DNA of 64,000 nt, taken from assembly GCA_021234155.1 (NCBI GenBank), contig JAJEKV010000030.1, positions 16,360,003 to 16,424,002 on the forward strand. The letters run 5' to 3'. The position numbers were made by a program, and so were the translations under genes. This stretch comes from Isoetes taiwanensis (taxonomy: Eukaryota > Streptophyta > Lycopodiopsida > Isoetales > Isoetaceae). This document shows, piece by piece, positions 54,385 through 64,000 of the stretch. How positions within the stretch are numbered: position 1 is the first letter of the stretch; every line of letters begins with the position of its first letter. A model generated the notes under the pieces. The model saw only the letters and a program-made list of their open reading frames with translations. It did no database searches and was not told where the DNA came from.

Positions 54385-57300
54385 GGAAGGAAGGAAGGAA
54401 GGTATTTTTATCGTCCATGGAGACCAATCGGTCTATGGGACCCAATACAAAAGAGCGACAAAGCAAATTACTACCCGGTTAAACCCCGAAGGGTTTTCGA
54501 GGAAAAACCGCGGGCGACAATCACCGGCCGACAAAACCGTTCCAATATAATGAAATGCAAAACACACAAATATATACACTCATGCACCGAGTAGTGCCCG
54601 ATCGGGCAGCCAGCGGGGGGCAAAGCCGAGCTTCGCAGATCAATACCTTCGAATATAACGACCGCAGCACGCATCTTGGGCGCGTGTTCATCAGCAAATG
54701 TAGGGGGGCCTAAGGGAGCCGTATCGCCCGGATCGACCGAATCGCCGGGCATCAATGGCACCCGTTTGGACAAAGACCGATGTAACCTGTCTGGCGGGGC
54801 TCCCCACTCCACCCGCCCGCCTCGATCGCGAAGATGGTGGGCACTGTGGCGAATGGAGGCAATGAGTCTGCTTTTTCAAGGGCGGTGGGAACACGTAGAG
54901 CTGCGGGCCCAGGGCTAACACGGGGGTTGATGTGCTCCTTGTAATGGGCCGTTTGACCTGCTCTAGAGCCGGGTCCCGAGAGCTTGCCAAGGAAGCAAGC
55001 GTCCAGGTACTCTGCAGGTATCACGATCGGCCTCTCAGGTCCACCGCGACGCACTTTGCTCTCGCGACGTTCCATCTAGCAAACCATCGATCTCTCTTAC
55101 CCTCCAACAGCCCTAAGCCATTGCGGGCCCATTGCCCACGGCGTAAGCCGGTGCGAGAGCCGAGCATCACCCATATTAACCACTTTTTGAAAATAGACGA
55201 TGTGTCTATCAAGGGCTGCCCGAAGAGGCAAGAATCCGGTTTCTCAGCTAGAGAATCGATAGGGGATCAAGGTTTCACCCCAAGTGCCGTGCCAAAATGC
55301 CTTACGCGACTGCTCCAAGTCATTCGGGACGCCAAAGAGGCGACCGGGCCCCAAACCCCCGACCGATGCTGAAGGGCGAGGTGCGACCCGAAGGCCCAAA
55401 ACATAAAATCGATGACCCCAATCATAGAGCTCTACGATGATCGTTGTTTGTTGCATGGCATAAAGCGCTTTCCGGCCTGCTTTGTCACACCCATAGCGGA
55501 TGGGCGCTTCCAACGAGCGAGGAGGGGAACTCCACCCCTAGGTACTTGTAGGTGGGCGTGACCTCTAGAGGATGTCCCCGATATGTGAGTGCAGAAGGCG
55601 TGGGGTAGCGTGAAGAGGATATGAGAACCACCCTGGTCTTGGCCAGATTCACGCGCATGTCTATAGCCTGACAGAATGTGTCTAGGGCATCCGGATGAGA
55701 CTGCATAGCTCCGAGGTGTGGGCGGAAGGTCAACATCATCCGCATAGATGAGCCGGGCGGATGACCCGGTGTAAAAGTCGATGCCACCCCCCCCATGCTC
55801 AATAAGCCAGGGCTCTAACTGATCAATGTAGAGGCCAAAAAGTGTTGGTGAGAGGGGGCAGCCCGCGGACCCGATACTACCGGTGAATGCTTGGCCCGCT
55901 GCCCGCATCCCCGCCAAAACAACTCTCATACAACTTTTGTATATAGAATTCAGACAGGCAGCGGCAGTGGTTGGCCTTGAGCAGTTTAGCCCATAGCTTT
56001 TCTGGAGGACCGTGATCAAAAGCCTTCGCGAAGTCCACAAAGCAAACAATACAAGTCCCGCCGATGGTTACGGGTTGTCTTCAATCGCCCGCAGTGTAAA
56101 GATATGGTCAATCGTTGAGTGGCGGGGTCTAAAGCTCGCCAGTGTGAGGGGGCTCGCGACATTCGCCGCCTCCGTAGCAGCGGGTCAAGCCGCTTTGCTT
56201 TCGAGAATGCCGATACGGTTTGGCAAACACTGGCCCGACCATGATCGTCCGTAATTGGCCGACAAAGGTGGGTCGCCCGCCTTTGTGAATGGGGACAACC
56301 CCGCTTGTGGTCCATTGTCGGGAGAAACCTTTCGCAATGCTCATTGAACAGTGGTAGTGAGGATCGGCACCAGCGGCTGCCCTGCCCATTTGAGTAACTC
56401 GGCCTACATACCATCGAGGTCAGCTGGCTTCCCATTAGCCAGCCGTTGCAGGCCCTCCACAACATCCTCCTCCGCGGAGAACCAATGGGGGCCATCCTGG
56501 GGGGTATGGGCGACGCTGGCCCCCCGGGTGGGTCATAGAGCCGCAAGTACTGCTCCCACGCCGGGTGTGATGTCCCCGTAGGGCTGGGCTGGCCTTCAAG
56601 CACTCTCGCCAAAAAGGTTCGGGAGGATGAGTGTCCAGCAGGCCGAACATCTCCCCCTGATGCCTGGCAAGGTACCGTAGATGGGCGCAGTACTATGTGG
56701 TGGCCTGCAAGCGGGTACCTGGATCCAGGATGTGACGGAATTGGCGCTTGCATTCTTTACACTCCGCATCAAACCACCGGTTACGCTGAAATGTTCTTGT
56801 CCCCGGCCCGGAGACACGGGGAGGATCTCGCCAAAGCACACATTCATTTGCATCCCATAATAGCGAAGTCAACCGGGTCATCTGCTTTGCTCTAGTGTGG
56901 GGATCCGAGAATTGCCGGGCGAAGCGCCCATGAGCATCTGGCGTAGTCCTCTGCACGCTCATAATCTAGTACCATGGCCCGAGGATGGCGAGGGGTTGGC
57001 ATAGTGGGGGTTCCCGCGCTTGCCAAACCATGTCCAAATAAAGTGGGAGGTGATCTGAGTCGACCTCTTCATCCCGAACCGCCGCTGCCCACACGTAAAC
57101 GAATCGATGAGATGCATATCTTGCGCAGCCTTCTGAGCACATAGTCCACCACACTAGATCCTCCCCCCGATTGTCCTGCTCGGGGTGCACTTATGCAGAA
57201 CCGCCACCCCGGACAAAGCCATTGCAAATTATCAAGTCAAAAATACCACATAGCAGAGCAAAATGCGCCAAAGCGAGTGACCTGGCTGTCATCCGATCCT

Positions 57301-57497
57301 CGTGGCCAGGTTGCGTCTGCGGGACGTAGCTGCAGGACATCGTCAGCGAGGGGGTCAAGCCTCATGGGCTGCTCTACTCCTGTCCGTGCATTGAAATCCC
57401 CAAGAAGGACGACCCTACCCAACTGCTTGTGCTGCTGTATGTCATCATATAGATCGACATAAGGGTCCATCCTATCCGCATCGGAGTGGCTGCGATA
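54385..57497 (-). mobile_element. GC-rich LINE, 5'-truncated, inserted in L1-type LINE
   Basis: A second, unrelated LINE on the same strand. Endonuclease: RVVLLGDFNARTGVEQPM at about 57410. RT: CPLSPTLFGLYIDQLEPWL (about 55860), catalytic RLIYADDVD (about 55750), MRVNLAKTRVVLISSS and TPTYKYLGVEF. The copy starts in the endonuclease, as expected of 5' truncation, and ends at the (GGAA)n tract at 54379-54402, probably its 3' tail. On the minus strand the target reads CTCCTTC on one side and CCTTC on the other, so removing the element rejoins the L1 frame (YNNT, then NAKVYW). Many frame breaks. Its G+C content is clearly higher than its host's. Confidence 0.82.
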
Positions 57498-60400
57498 GAA
57501 GGAGTGTTGTTGTAAGCTAACATTTTATAGATCATGGAAACTTTATAGATGTATTTCCCCTTACAAGACCAGTCGATATTAGAGTTCATAGTGTTCATGT
57601 TCAGGGAGAATAATTTGGCTTTTAGATGCTTGAAAAGGCTCCTATCAGAAGAAGTTCCACCAATTTTTCTTTTGAGAGCAGTCCATGAGGTCCACCTGTC
57701 ATCTATTCTGAGATTCCCAACTGAAGTAATTCCACAGAGAGACCATTTTTTATAAATCTTGGGATGATTGATAACAAGAGGGATGTCATTTTCTTTGGAT
57801 AAAAAAGGATTCCAGAATAAAGATGTCGTCAATTGAAATAGATCTGGCTTATTATGAGTCAAAAAATTTGAGATCTTGTTCCAGGCTATAACCAAATTCC
57901 TCATGAGAGGGGAGATATTTTTCGTTGGATTAATACCAAAGAAAATAGAGGAGGGAAGTTGATGACTGATAGATGGATATCCTGTAATTCCACAATTCTG
58001 AAACCAATATTTAATAAATACAGAGGCTGAATTATCTTTATGCAAAATTGCCCTCCAAACATGCTTGCTAGCTAGAGCAATTCCTTGCAGAAACAAATTT
58101 TTGCATCCAAGACCCCCATGAGATTTAGATCTTGTAATGTGATTCCAGCTGATCAAATGATTTTTCCCCCAAATAAAATTCCTAACTATTCTCTCGAGCT
58201 GAAGATAGATATTTTTAGGATAAGGCAGAGGAAAAGTAGATGTGAGAGCTTGCAATCACAGCATTTGCAATTATGGATCTACCAGCAAGAGATAAGCAGT
58301 TACCATAATTATTTAATTTCCTTTTGATCCGAGAAAGAATAGAAGACCAGAGACCCTTAATATTTGTGTCTAATGATAATGGCATCCCCAACAAGTTGAT
58401 AGCTTGAGATGTCTGATAACACTTAATTCCAAGAATAGATTGCTGATTAGTCTCTCCCATGATAGAGCATTTGTCCAAATTCAAGTTAATGCCAGAAGCA
58501 GCACCAAAGCAGCTAATAATATTAAGATAGTTCCCAAGGTTATGAAGATCATTTTTTAGGAAACTGAATGAATCATCAACATACTGCAGAATATTCATGT
58601 TGGAGGTATTATCAGGTAGAATTAAGCCCTTGATATTTCCAATTTGCTGTTGGTGATTAATGACTCTAGTCAAAATTTCAGTAACAGCAATAAAGATTTA
58701 GGGGGCTAAGGGGCAGCCTTGCCTCACTCCTCTGGCCAAAGGAAAGAATGCACCTGGAGAACCATTAATAAGAACAGAGGATTGAGATCTGGAATTAAGA
58801 CCAAGAATTACCTGGATAATTTTATTTGAGAAGCCAGTTTTCCTTAGAGCAAAATCAATGAATTCCCAATGCACAGAATCAGGCCTTTGAGAAATCAAGT
58901 TTGAGAAGAATACAACCCTGATTAGTGTGTTTATTCCAATGTAGGCCTTCCATGGCAGCAATATAATTATCCAAAATGTATCTGTTTGGAAGAAATGCAG
59001 ATTGGCAAGGACTAATGATATCTTGCAGATGCCCTTTAATTCTATTTGCAATGATCTTGGCACAGACTTTGTAAGAGGAATTAGTTAAAGATATAGGTCT
59101 CCAGTCCGAGAAATGTTTGGGATCATCAATTTTGGGAATGAGGGATATCAAGCCTGCAGAGATGGCAGGGTGGAGGTGATTTGAATTCCAGAACCCAAGT
59201 ATCATGTGCACAAAATCAGATTTGATAGTGTCCCAAAATGCAATGTGAAATTCAGGGGGAAAACCATCAGGACCCGGGCTCTTACCTTTATGGAAAGATT
59301 TTAGAGTGGCATAGATCTCATCACTGTTTGGAAGATTGCTCAGATTGTCATCCATTTGAAAATTCTGAGGAGGATTGGACATATTAGGCAAAGAATCAAC
59401 CATTTTGAAAAATTCATCAGCCTTAGAGTTAGGCTTAGGATTACCTTGAGAGTCTTTCTGAGTGTCAGAAAATAAAACTCTATATTTCCCATTAAAGAAA
59501 GCAGATATGTCATCATAATTATCAATAATGGAATTATTATCATTCAGAACAGAGGAAATGCTAGATTTCAGGACCCTATTTTTGGCAACTCGAAAGAAAA
59601 TTTTAGAATTGCCATTGTCCATATTAGAATGATATTTGAGCTTACACCTGATGGCAGCACCTTTTGCATCAGACTCCTCTATAATTTTGATGGCATTCTC
59701 AAGGTTACCCTCCAACAAATGGAGATCAAGGTTCTGGGATCATGTTGAAGCTGAATTCTAACTTGTTTGATTTCTTGAAGTAAAGACAACTTCTCTCTGT
59801 TTTTCTGAGCATGATTTGTTTTAAACCAGCCCTTGATCCAAGATTTTGCAGCTTTAATATTGGCATAAAAATCTCTCATGGAATGATTATCATTGCTTTT
59901 AACCCTTGGAAGACTAGAGTAGAAGTTCCTAAAATGTAACGGGCCCATGGTAGACCGCTCGAGTATTCGAACCTTGAATGTGCCTGTGGGGCGTTCCCGA
60001 GATACCGGCATAAATGGGTAGAAGCGACTACGCATAAATGTTTAGACGGTTTTGCCCAGTTGGCTAAGGGCATGTCGGTTAGGAACGTCACAGTTGGTAT
60101 CAGAGCAGGTCTGAGTTCGAGTCTCCATGGGTGCCTATATGCATGGGTACTTTGAAAGACTTGGTAATCATTGTGACATGGTATAGCCTTGGATGCTCGA
60201 GGACGAGCATAGTTCTAGTGGAAGAGACTGTAACGGGCCCATGGTAGACAGCTCGAGTATTTGAACCTTGAATGTGCCTGTAGGGCGTTCCCGAGACACC
60301 GGCATAAATGGGTGGAAGAGACTGTAACGGGCCCATGTTAGACCACTCGAGTATTTGAACCTTGAATGTGCCTGTGGGGCGTTCCCAAGACACCGGCATA

Positions 60401-61276
60401 AATGGGTAGAAACGACTACTCATAAATGTCTAGACGGTTTTGCCCAGTTGGTTAAGGGCATGTCGGTTAGGCTTGTTACATAAAATCAACACAAAACCTC
60501 TCAGATTTGAGAAGGGAGTTGTTAAATTTATAAGGAATGTTACCTTGCCTTTTTTGAGGAATTTCAAGCCTGGTAGAGAGAAATTGTGGCTGATGATCTG
60601 AGATAGATGTGTTTTCATCATTGTAAACCAAGCAATTATCCCAGATAGGATTATTTAAGTTGGTGATGTAGAATCTGTCTAACGCACAAAATACTCTTTT
60701 AATGCCATTTTGCTTGTTTGACCAAGTAAATTTGGTAGTAGAGGAAGGAATGTGGTGAAATAGATGATTATTTAATAGGGTAGACCAGCATTCTTTTTCT
60801 TTAGAAGACATATTAATATGCTTGCCAATTTTGAGGTCCCAAAAGGAAGTGTTGTTAAAATCTCCTGCAAGAATCCAGGATGTAATATTCTGATCATTTA
60901 GCCAGTTATCAATTTGTGACCAAGTGGCTTCCCTAACCTTGGGATTTGTTGAGGCATAGATATTTATTATTCCAAAATCCTTACCATTTAAAGAGTAAGA
61001 TACAGCTTGCCAAGATCTGCAAGGGCTATTATAGATAGCAGTATGAGAGAGATTTCTCCAGATAATACATAGATCACCTGAGATTCCATTAGCCTCAATC
61101 CATGTTGAAGAATATCCTGGGGAAATCCAGTCAGCCAAATTGGAACATTCAAACAGAGGTAATCTGAGCTCCTGTAGGAGAATGATATCAGCATTATATT
61201 GCCATATTTGAGCAATGGCTCTTCTTCTTTTTAGAGGACCTTTAATTCCCCTTAAATTCCAGGTCATGATCTTCAT
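57498..61276 (-). pseudogene. L1-type LINE ORF2: endonuclease and RT
   Basis: ORF2 copies the LINE RNA. From the ATG at 61276: MKIMTWNLRGIKGPLKRR, DIILLQELRLP and SWILAGDFNNTSFWD (AP-type endonuclease), SISDHQP. The TRIM at 59935-60480 interrupts it. RT follows: KSPGPDGFPPEF, DWRPISLTNSSYKVCAKIIA, QSAFLPNRYILDN, LKLDFSKA, GVRQGCPLAP, and the catalytic LQYVDDSFSFL at about 58580. The C-terminal region (NFIWGKNHLISWNHI, SHGGLGCKNL) runs to 57498, where the second LINE begins. Frame changes near 58900, 58690 and 58230 and a stop before RT block 5 disable it, but most of it is readable, so it is fairly young. Confidence 0.9.
59935..60480 (+). mobile_element. TRIM, 158-bp LTRs, TSD TAAAA
   Basis: A terminal-repeat retrotransposon in miniature, 546 bp. 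5' LTR 59935-60092 (TGTAACGGGCCCATGG to GAACGTCACA), primer-binding site TGGTATCAGAGC at 60095-60106, internal part, polypurine GTGGAAGAGAC, then 3' LTR 60323-60480 of the same 158 bp. A 94-bp partial extra LTR copy (60229-60322) with a second polypurine stretch stands before the 3' LTR. Target-site duplication TAAAA at 59930-59934 and 60481-60485. No coding capacity; it needs proteins from another element. Confidence 0.93.
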
Positions 61277-61327
61277 CCTTGAGGATTTACAGGAAGAAGA
61301 AAATAGAGCAGAAGGAAAAAAGGCCAA

Positions 61328-63867
61328 TTAATGATGGCTTCTAGTTTTTCTGCCAGTTTTATGTCTGGTATTGGCTGCAGGGGTTCCAGAGATTTTTATC
61401 AACTTTGAAGCTGTCTTTTTCTTCCTCTTACTACCAGAGATCTTTATTTTGACATTGCTATTGACATTGCTATTGCCATCTAGAATGGAGTCTGGAGTCT
61501 TATCAAGGAAGACATCATCTTCCCAATCAATATTGGGATTGGAGTTTTCCTTATCATAATGAATATTATTTAAAGGTGCCTGTTCCCAAAATTTAGATTT
61601 ACATTGATCTTTAGAAACTTGATTATTAGAATCTAAATTATTAATATAGTTGGGGTTTAGATCTTGCCTGGTTTCAAGCCTCTCCAGTAGATGATCTCCC
61701 TTGAGAAGGTTAACCTCATCAATGATTTCCCTTATTGGAGTGTCTGGTACCATTTCAGTATTTGTATTTCCAGTTTGAAATTCATCACATACTGTCTCAG
61801 AATCTGTTACCATTGCATCTGGCTCTTTTGTAACTTGTAAGTTGACCTGACTTACTACTTCCCGAGTCATGTTATCATGGACTTCATATCTATATAAGCC
61901 ACCTTGATTTTCCTGTCCTAATGAACTGATCAAATTTCGATTAATATCCTCTTGCAGTTCTGACATCTGGAGAGCAATGTCTGGGGAAATATATCCAACC
62001 TTTTTTGTGTTTGGGAGGGATGGAGAAGAATCAGGGAATAAATCAGTAAGGCAAGGATATGCAATAAAATTTTGGATGCTGGAAGTTTTGCTGGGTATAG
62101 GTAAAATATTTGGCTCAACTGAGTCTGCAAAAAATTCATCCAATTGATCCGCTAAAATATTAAAACTATTAGAGCATAATATTTTATCTGATTTGTCAGT
62201 ATCTGAGATTGTGTTATCTTCAAGATTAAGAAGACTTCCTTTTTGTTGATCATGTTGAGGAGGATTTGCATTATCTGAAGAGCTCGACTTTTCAGAATTC
62301 CAATTCTGCTGAGTAGCCAATTTTGTGTTGAATTCTGTAAGCATATTTTGATCTTTCTGATCTTTAATTAATGGAATCTCAGTCTCTGTCCCATCTTTGA
62401 TAGCAGCCACCTTGTTAGCTTGAGTAGTATTGGAAGTATCCTTTGCATTTGTTTGAGTTCCCGAGTGGATAACAATACCTTGATTGACTTTTCTGGTCCC
62501 CATAAGTTTTTGATGTTGAGAGGTTTCCAGACTGTCTTTCATAATATTGTTCAGAGTTTGGTGCAATGCAGAGGTAGCATTGACCATTTACTGATTTCCC
62601 TTTTAAAAACTTCTTATAATTATCAGTGTTATCAGCCCTGACATTCACCAAGTTTTTGTTTTGAGATATTTCTGTGGGGAAAATCTTTTCCTTTTCCTTA
62701 CTGCATGAAATATTGTGTGTCATACCCAGAGAGCCTCTGTTCAAAACAGAGATTTTAATTGGGGGTTGCTCCAAGGAGGAATAGCCAGAAAGTTGACTCT
62801 TGAAGCTAATGGGAAGCAGTCAAGTTGGAGGATTTATCATTTGCAACTTTTTTCTTCCTTTGGATCCTCTTGAAACTGCCATTTGTATTCTTATTTTGCC
62901 CTCTTTGAAGATCTGCATTTACCTTTTTTGATGTAATATTTTCACAACCTTTCCCTTGTTGAAGATTATCTTTGCTGTATGATGTAGTTGTAGCCATCAC
63001 CTGTCCCTTTCCCTTTCTCAATATTTAAGATATTATTTTCAACACAACCAATATTTGCAAAGTGCCTAGAATTGCACTTCAAGCAAATACATGGTAGACC
63101 AATCTATCTAAGATGTAGGGAATTAAGGTGGCCAAAGAAGTCAGTGAATGGAATAATGGTTGGCACAGGTTTAGAAAGGTCAATCTGGATATAACATCTT
63201 GGTGGCCTGTAGGGGAAATTATCAGAGGCAATGTAGGTCCCAAAGGAATTGAAAATTGAAGAATAGCATTCTTCATGCCAATAAATAGGACTCAGGTCAC
63301 TCATTGATACAGAAGCAAATAAAAAGTCTGTCCAGCTTATTGAGAGACAAGGAAGGGTCCCATTTGAGGAAAGACAATTGAAAGGAGTCACAAGTTGCAG
63401 TTCCAGTCTTGAGAAGATAGTTAGCAGTACGTGTGTTGCCACATTCAATCATGAGATAATGATAATTCAACCAGAAGATAGAGTTGATAATTATCCCTTT
63501 ATGAAATTTGAGTAATTGATCCCACATCCTGTCAATTTTAAGACCAACACTGCTAACTCTCACAATGACAGCATTATTTTTCAGAGTTTCAATTCTAGAG
63601 GCTATCAAAGGAGATTTTAAGGTAATACCTTAAACATATCCACAGATGGCGGGGTCACAGCTTTCAAAAGGTCCAAATCATTTGCCCATTGTCGGTCTGT
63701 TTGAGTTCGAGCCACAGGCCTAGGAACACCAGTTTGGATGGGAACACCATCAAGAGCTGGAGTGCCATTGTATTCTGGATCTTTGCACAAATTATCCCAT
63801 ATTGGAGGGAAATGATTAAGAGGATGCATGCCTTTATTTGAGAGACCCAAGTTAGAAAAGTCTCCAA
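61328..63867 (-). pseudogene. L1-type LINE ORF1 (DUF4283, zinc knuckle)
   Basis: ORF1 binds the LINE RNA. Reading on the minus strand: an N-terminal part (NHFPPIWDNLCKDPEYNG), then the DUF4283-like region (NAVIVRVSSVGLKIDRMWDQ, LKFHKGIIINSIFWLNYHYL) and YRPPRCYIQIDLSKPVPTII, then a CCHC-like knuckle CLKCNSRHFANIGC at about 63085. A low-complexity linker (NADLQRGQNKNTNGSF) and a long Ser/Asn-rich frame of 419 codons (62587-61328) ending in basic KTGRKTRSHH follow. Frame changes near 63610, 63290, 62790 and 62590. ORF2 starts 52 bp past the ORF1 stop. Confidence 0.8.
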
Positions 63868-64000
63868 ATTTAAGAAATCCGGAGGGGTTTTTTTAGTAGA
63901 AAGAGATCGGCTCTGTCAGTAGGCGGGAGTTGCAAGGCTTGATGGGGGAATCGAAATAGTTTGAATGTTTAGGGTTTTTTGGGAAAAAACTTTTTTAGGA
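63868..64000 (-). other. Probable 5' untranslated region of the LINE
   Basis: The sequence beyond the first ORF1 codons has no frame and holds several runs of T and of A. It is the expected place for the 5' leader and internal promoter of the LINE, but the window ends here. Confidence 0.4.

Overview
The window is plant nuclear DNA made almost entirely of transposable elements nested inside one another. Evidence for a plant: tRNA-Met primer-binding sites (TGGTATCAGAGC) beside LTRs, Ty1/copia and chromodomain-type Ty3/gypsy pol genes, an L1-type LINE with a plant-style ORF1, tRNA-derived SINEs, MITEs and a TRIM. No single-copy host gene is convincing. The species cannot be told from this window; a large, repeat-rich genome is likely.

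Layout. 1-4440: anonymous purine-rich DNA. 4.5-5.0 kb: minisatellite and SINEs. 5.0-7.03 kb: leader, primer site and 5' LTR of a minus-strand gypsy element. 7.03-21.2 kb: a plus-strand copia element split at its RT catalytic motif (YVDD) by a 12-kb gene-bearing island (7395-19429), and again in RNase H by a MITE with target-site duplication. 21.2-24.4 kb: LTR fragment, LINE RT fragment, a small non-autonomous LTR element and a copia LTR. 24.4-30.7 kb: decayed copia and LINE pieces and hairpin and TTGTCA repeats. 30.7-46.5 kb: the tail of a plus-strand chromovirus whose 3' LTR is interrupted, after 11 bp, by a structurally complete 13.3-kb minus-strand chromovirus (31648-44958; LTRs about 1.67 kb; TSD GTTCC). 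46.5-52.5 kb: SINE-like, TRIM and LTR remnants. 52.5-54.1 kb: a gypsy fragment. 54.1-63.9 kb: an L1-type LINE on the minus strand, interrupted by a GC-rich second LINE (54385-57497) and by a TRIM (59935-60480, TSD TAAAA).

The main discovery is that two different mobile DNAs each carry a gene for a long histone H3-like protein. The 13.3-kb chromovirus has, between its 5' LTR and gag, a gene whose product starts with the exact H3 tail MARTKQTARK and ends with an 89-residue H3 histone fold, with about 300 residues of acidic, basic and proline-rich linker between (41442-42636, minus). A second extra gene (39201 to about 40723) encodes an unrecognised protein with a strongly acidic segment. The 12-kb island has a more diverged H3-like gene (14697-16012, minus) that also starts with MAR and whose last about 50 residues align without gaps to the end of the H3 fold. 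Both H3-like genes are bracketed by palindromic repeats: four 69-bp hairpins in the chromovirus, and five clusters of 26-bp palindromes at 56-59 bp spacing in the island. Island palindrome clusters lie 100-250 bp past the end of six of its seven genes, and several genes have a TATA box about 100 bp upstream of their start. This looks like a shared design: accessory genes with their own promoters, punctuated by palindromes, in mobile elements that may interact with chromatin.

A technical caution: the two LTRs of the 13.3-kb element differ, over about 500 bp, almost only at CAG/CTG sites, and the same kinds of change sit at the frame breaks of both accessory ORFs. Some of the broken frames may therefore be base-calling artefacts at methylated CHG sites rather than real decay.
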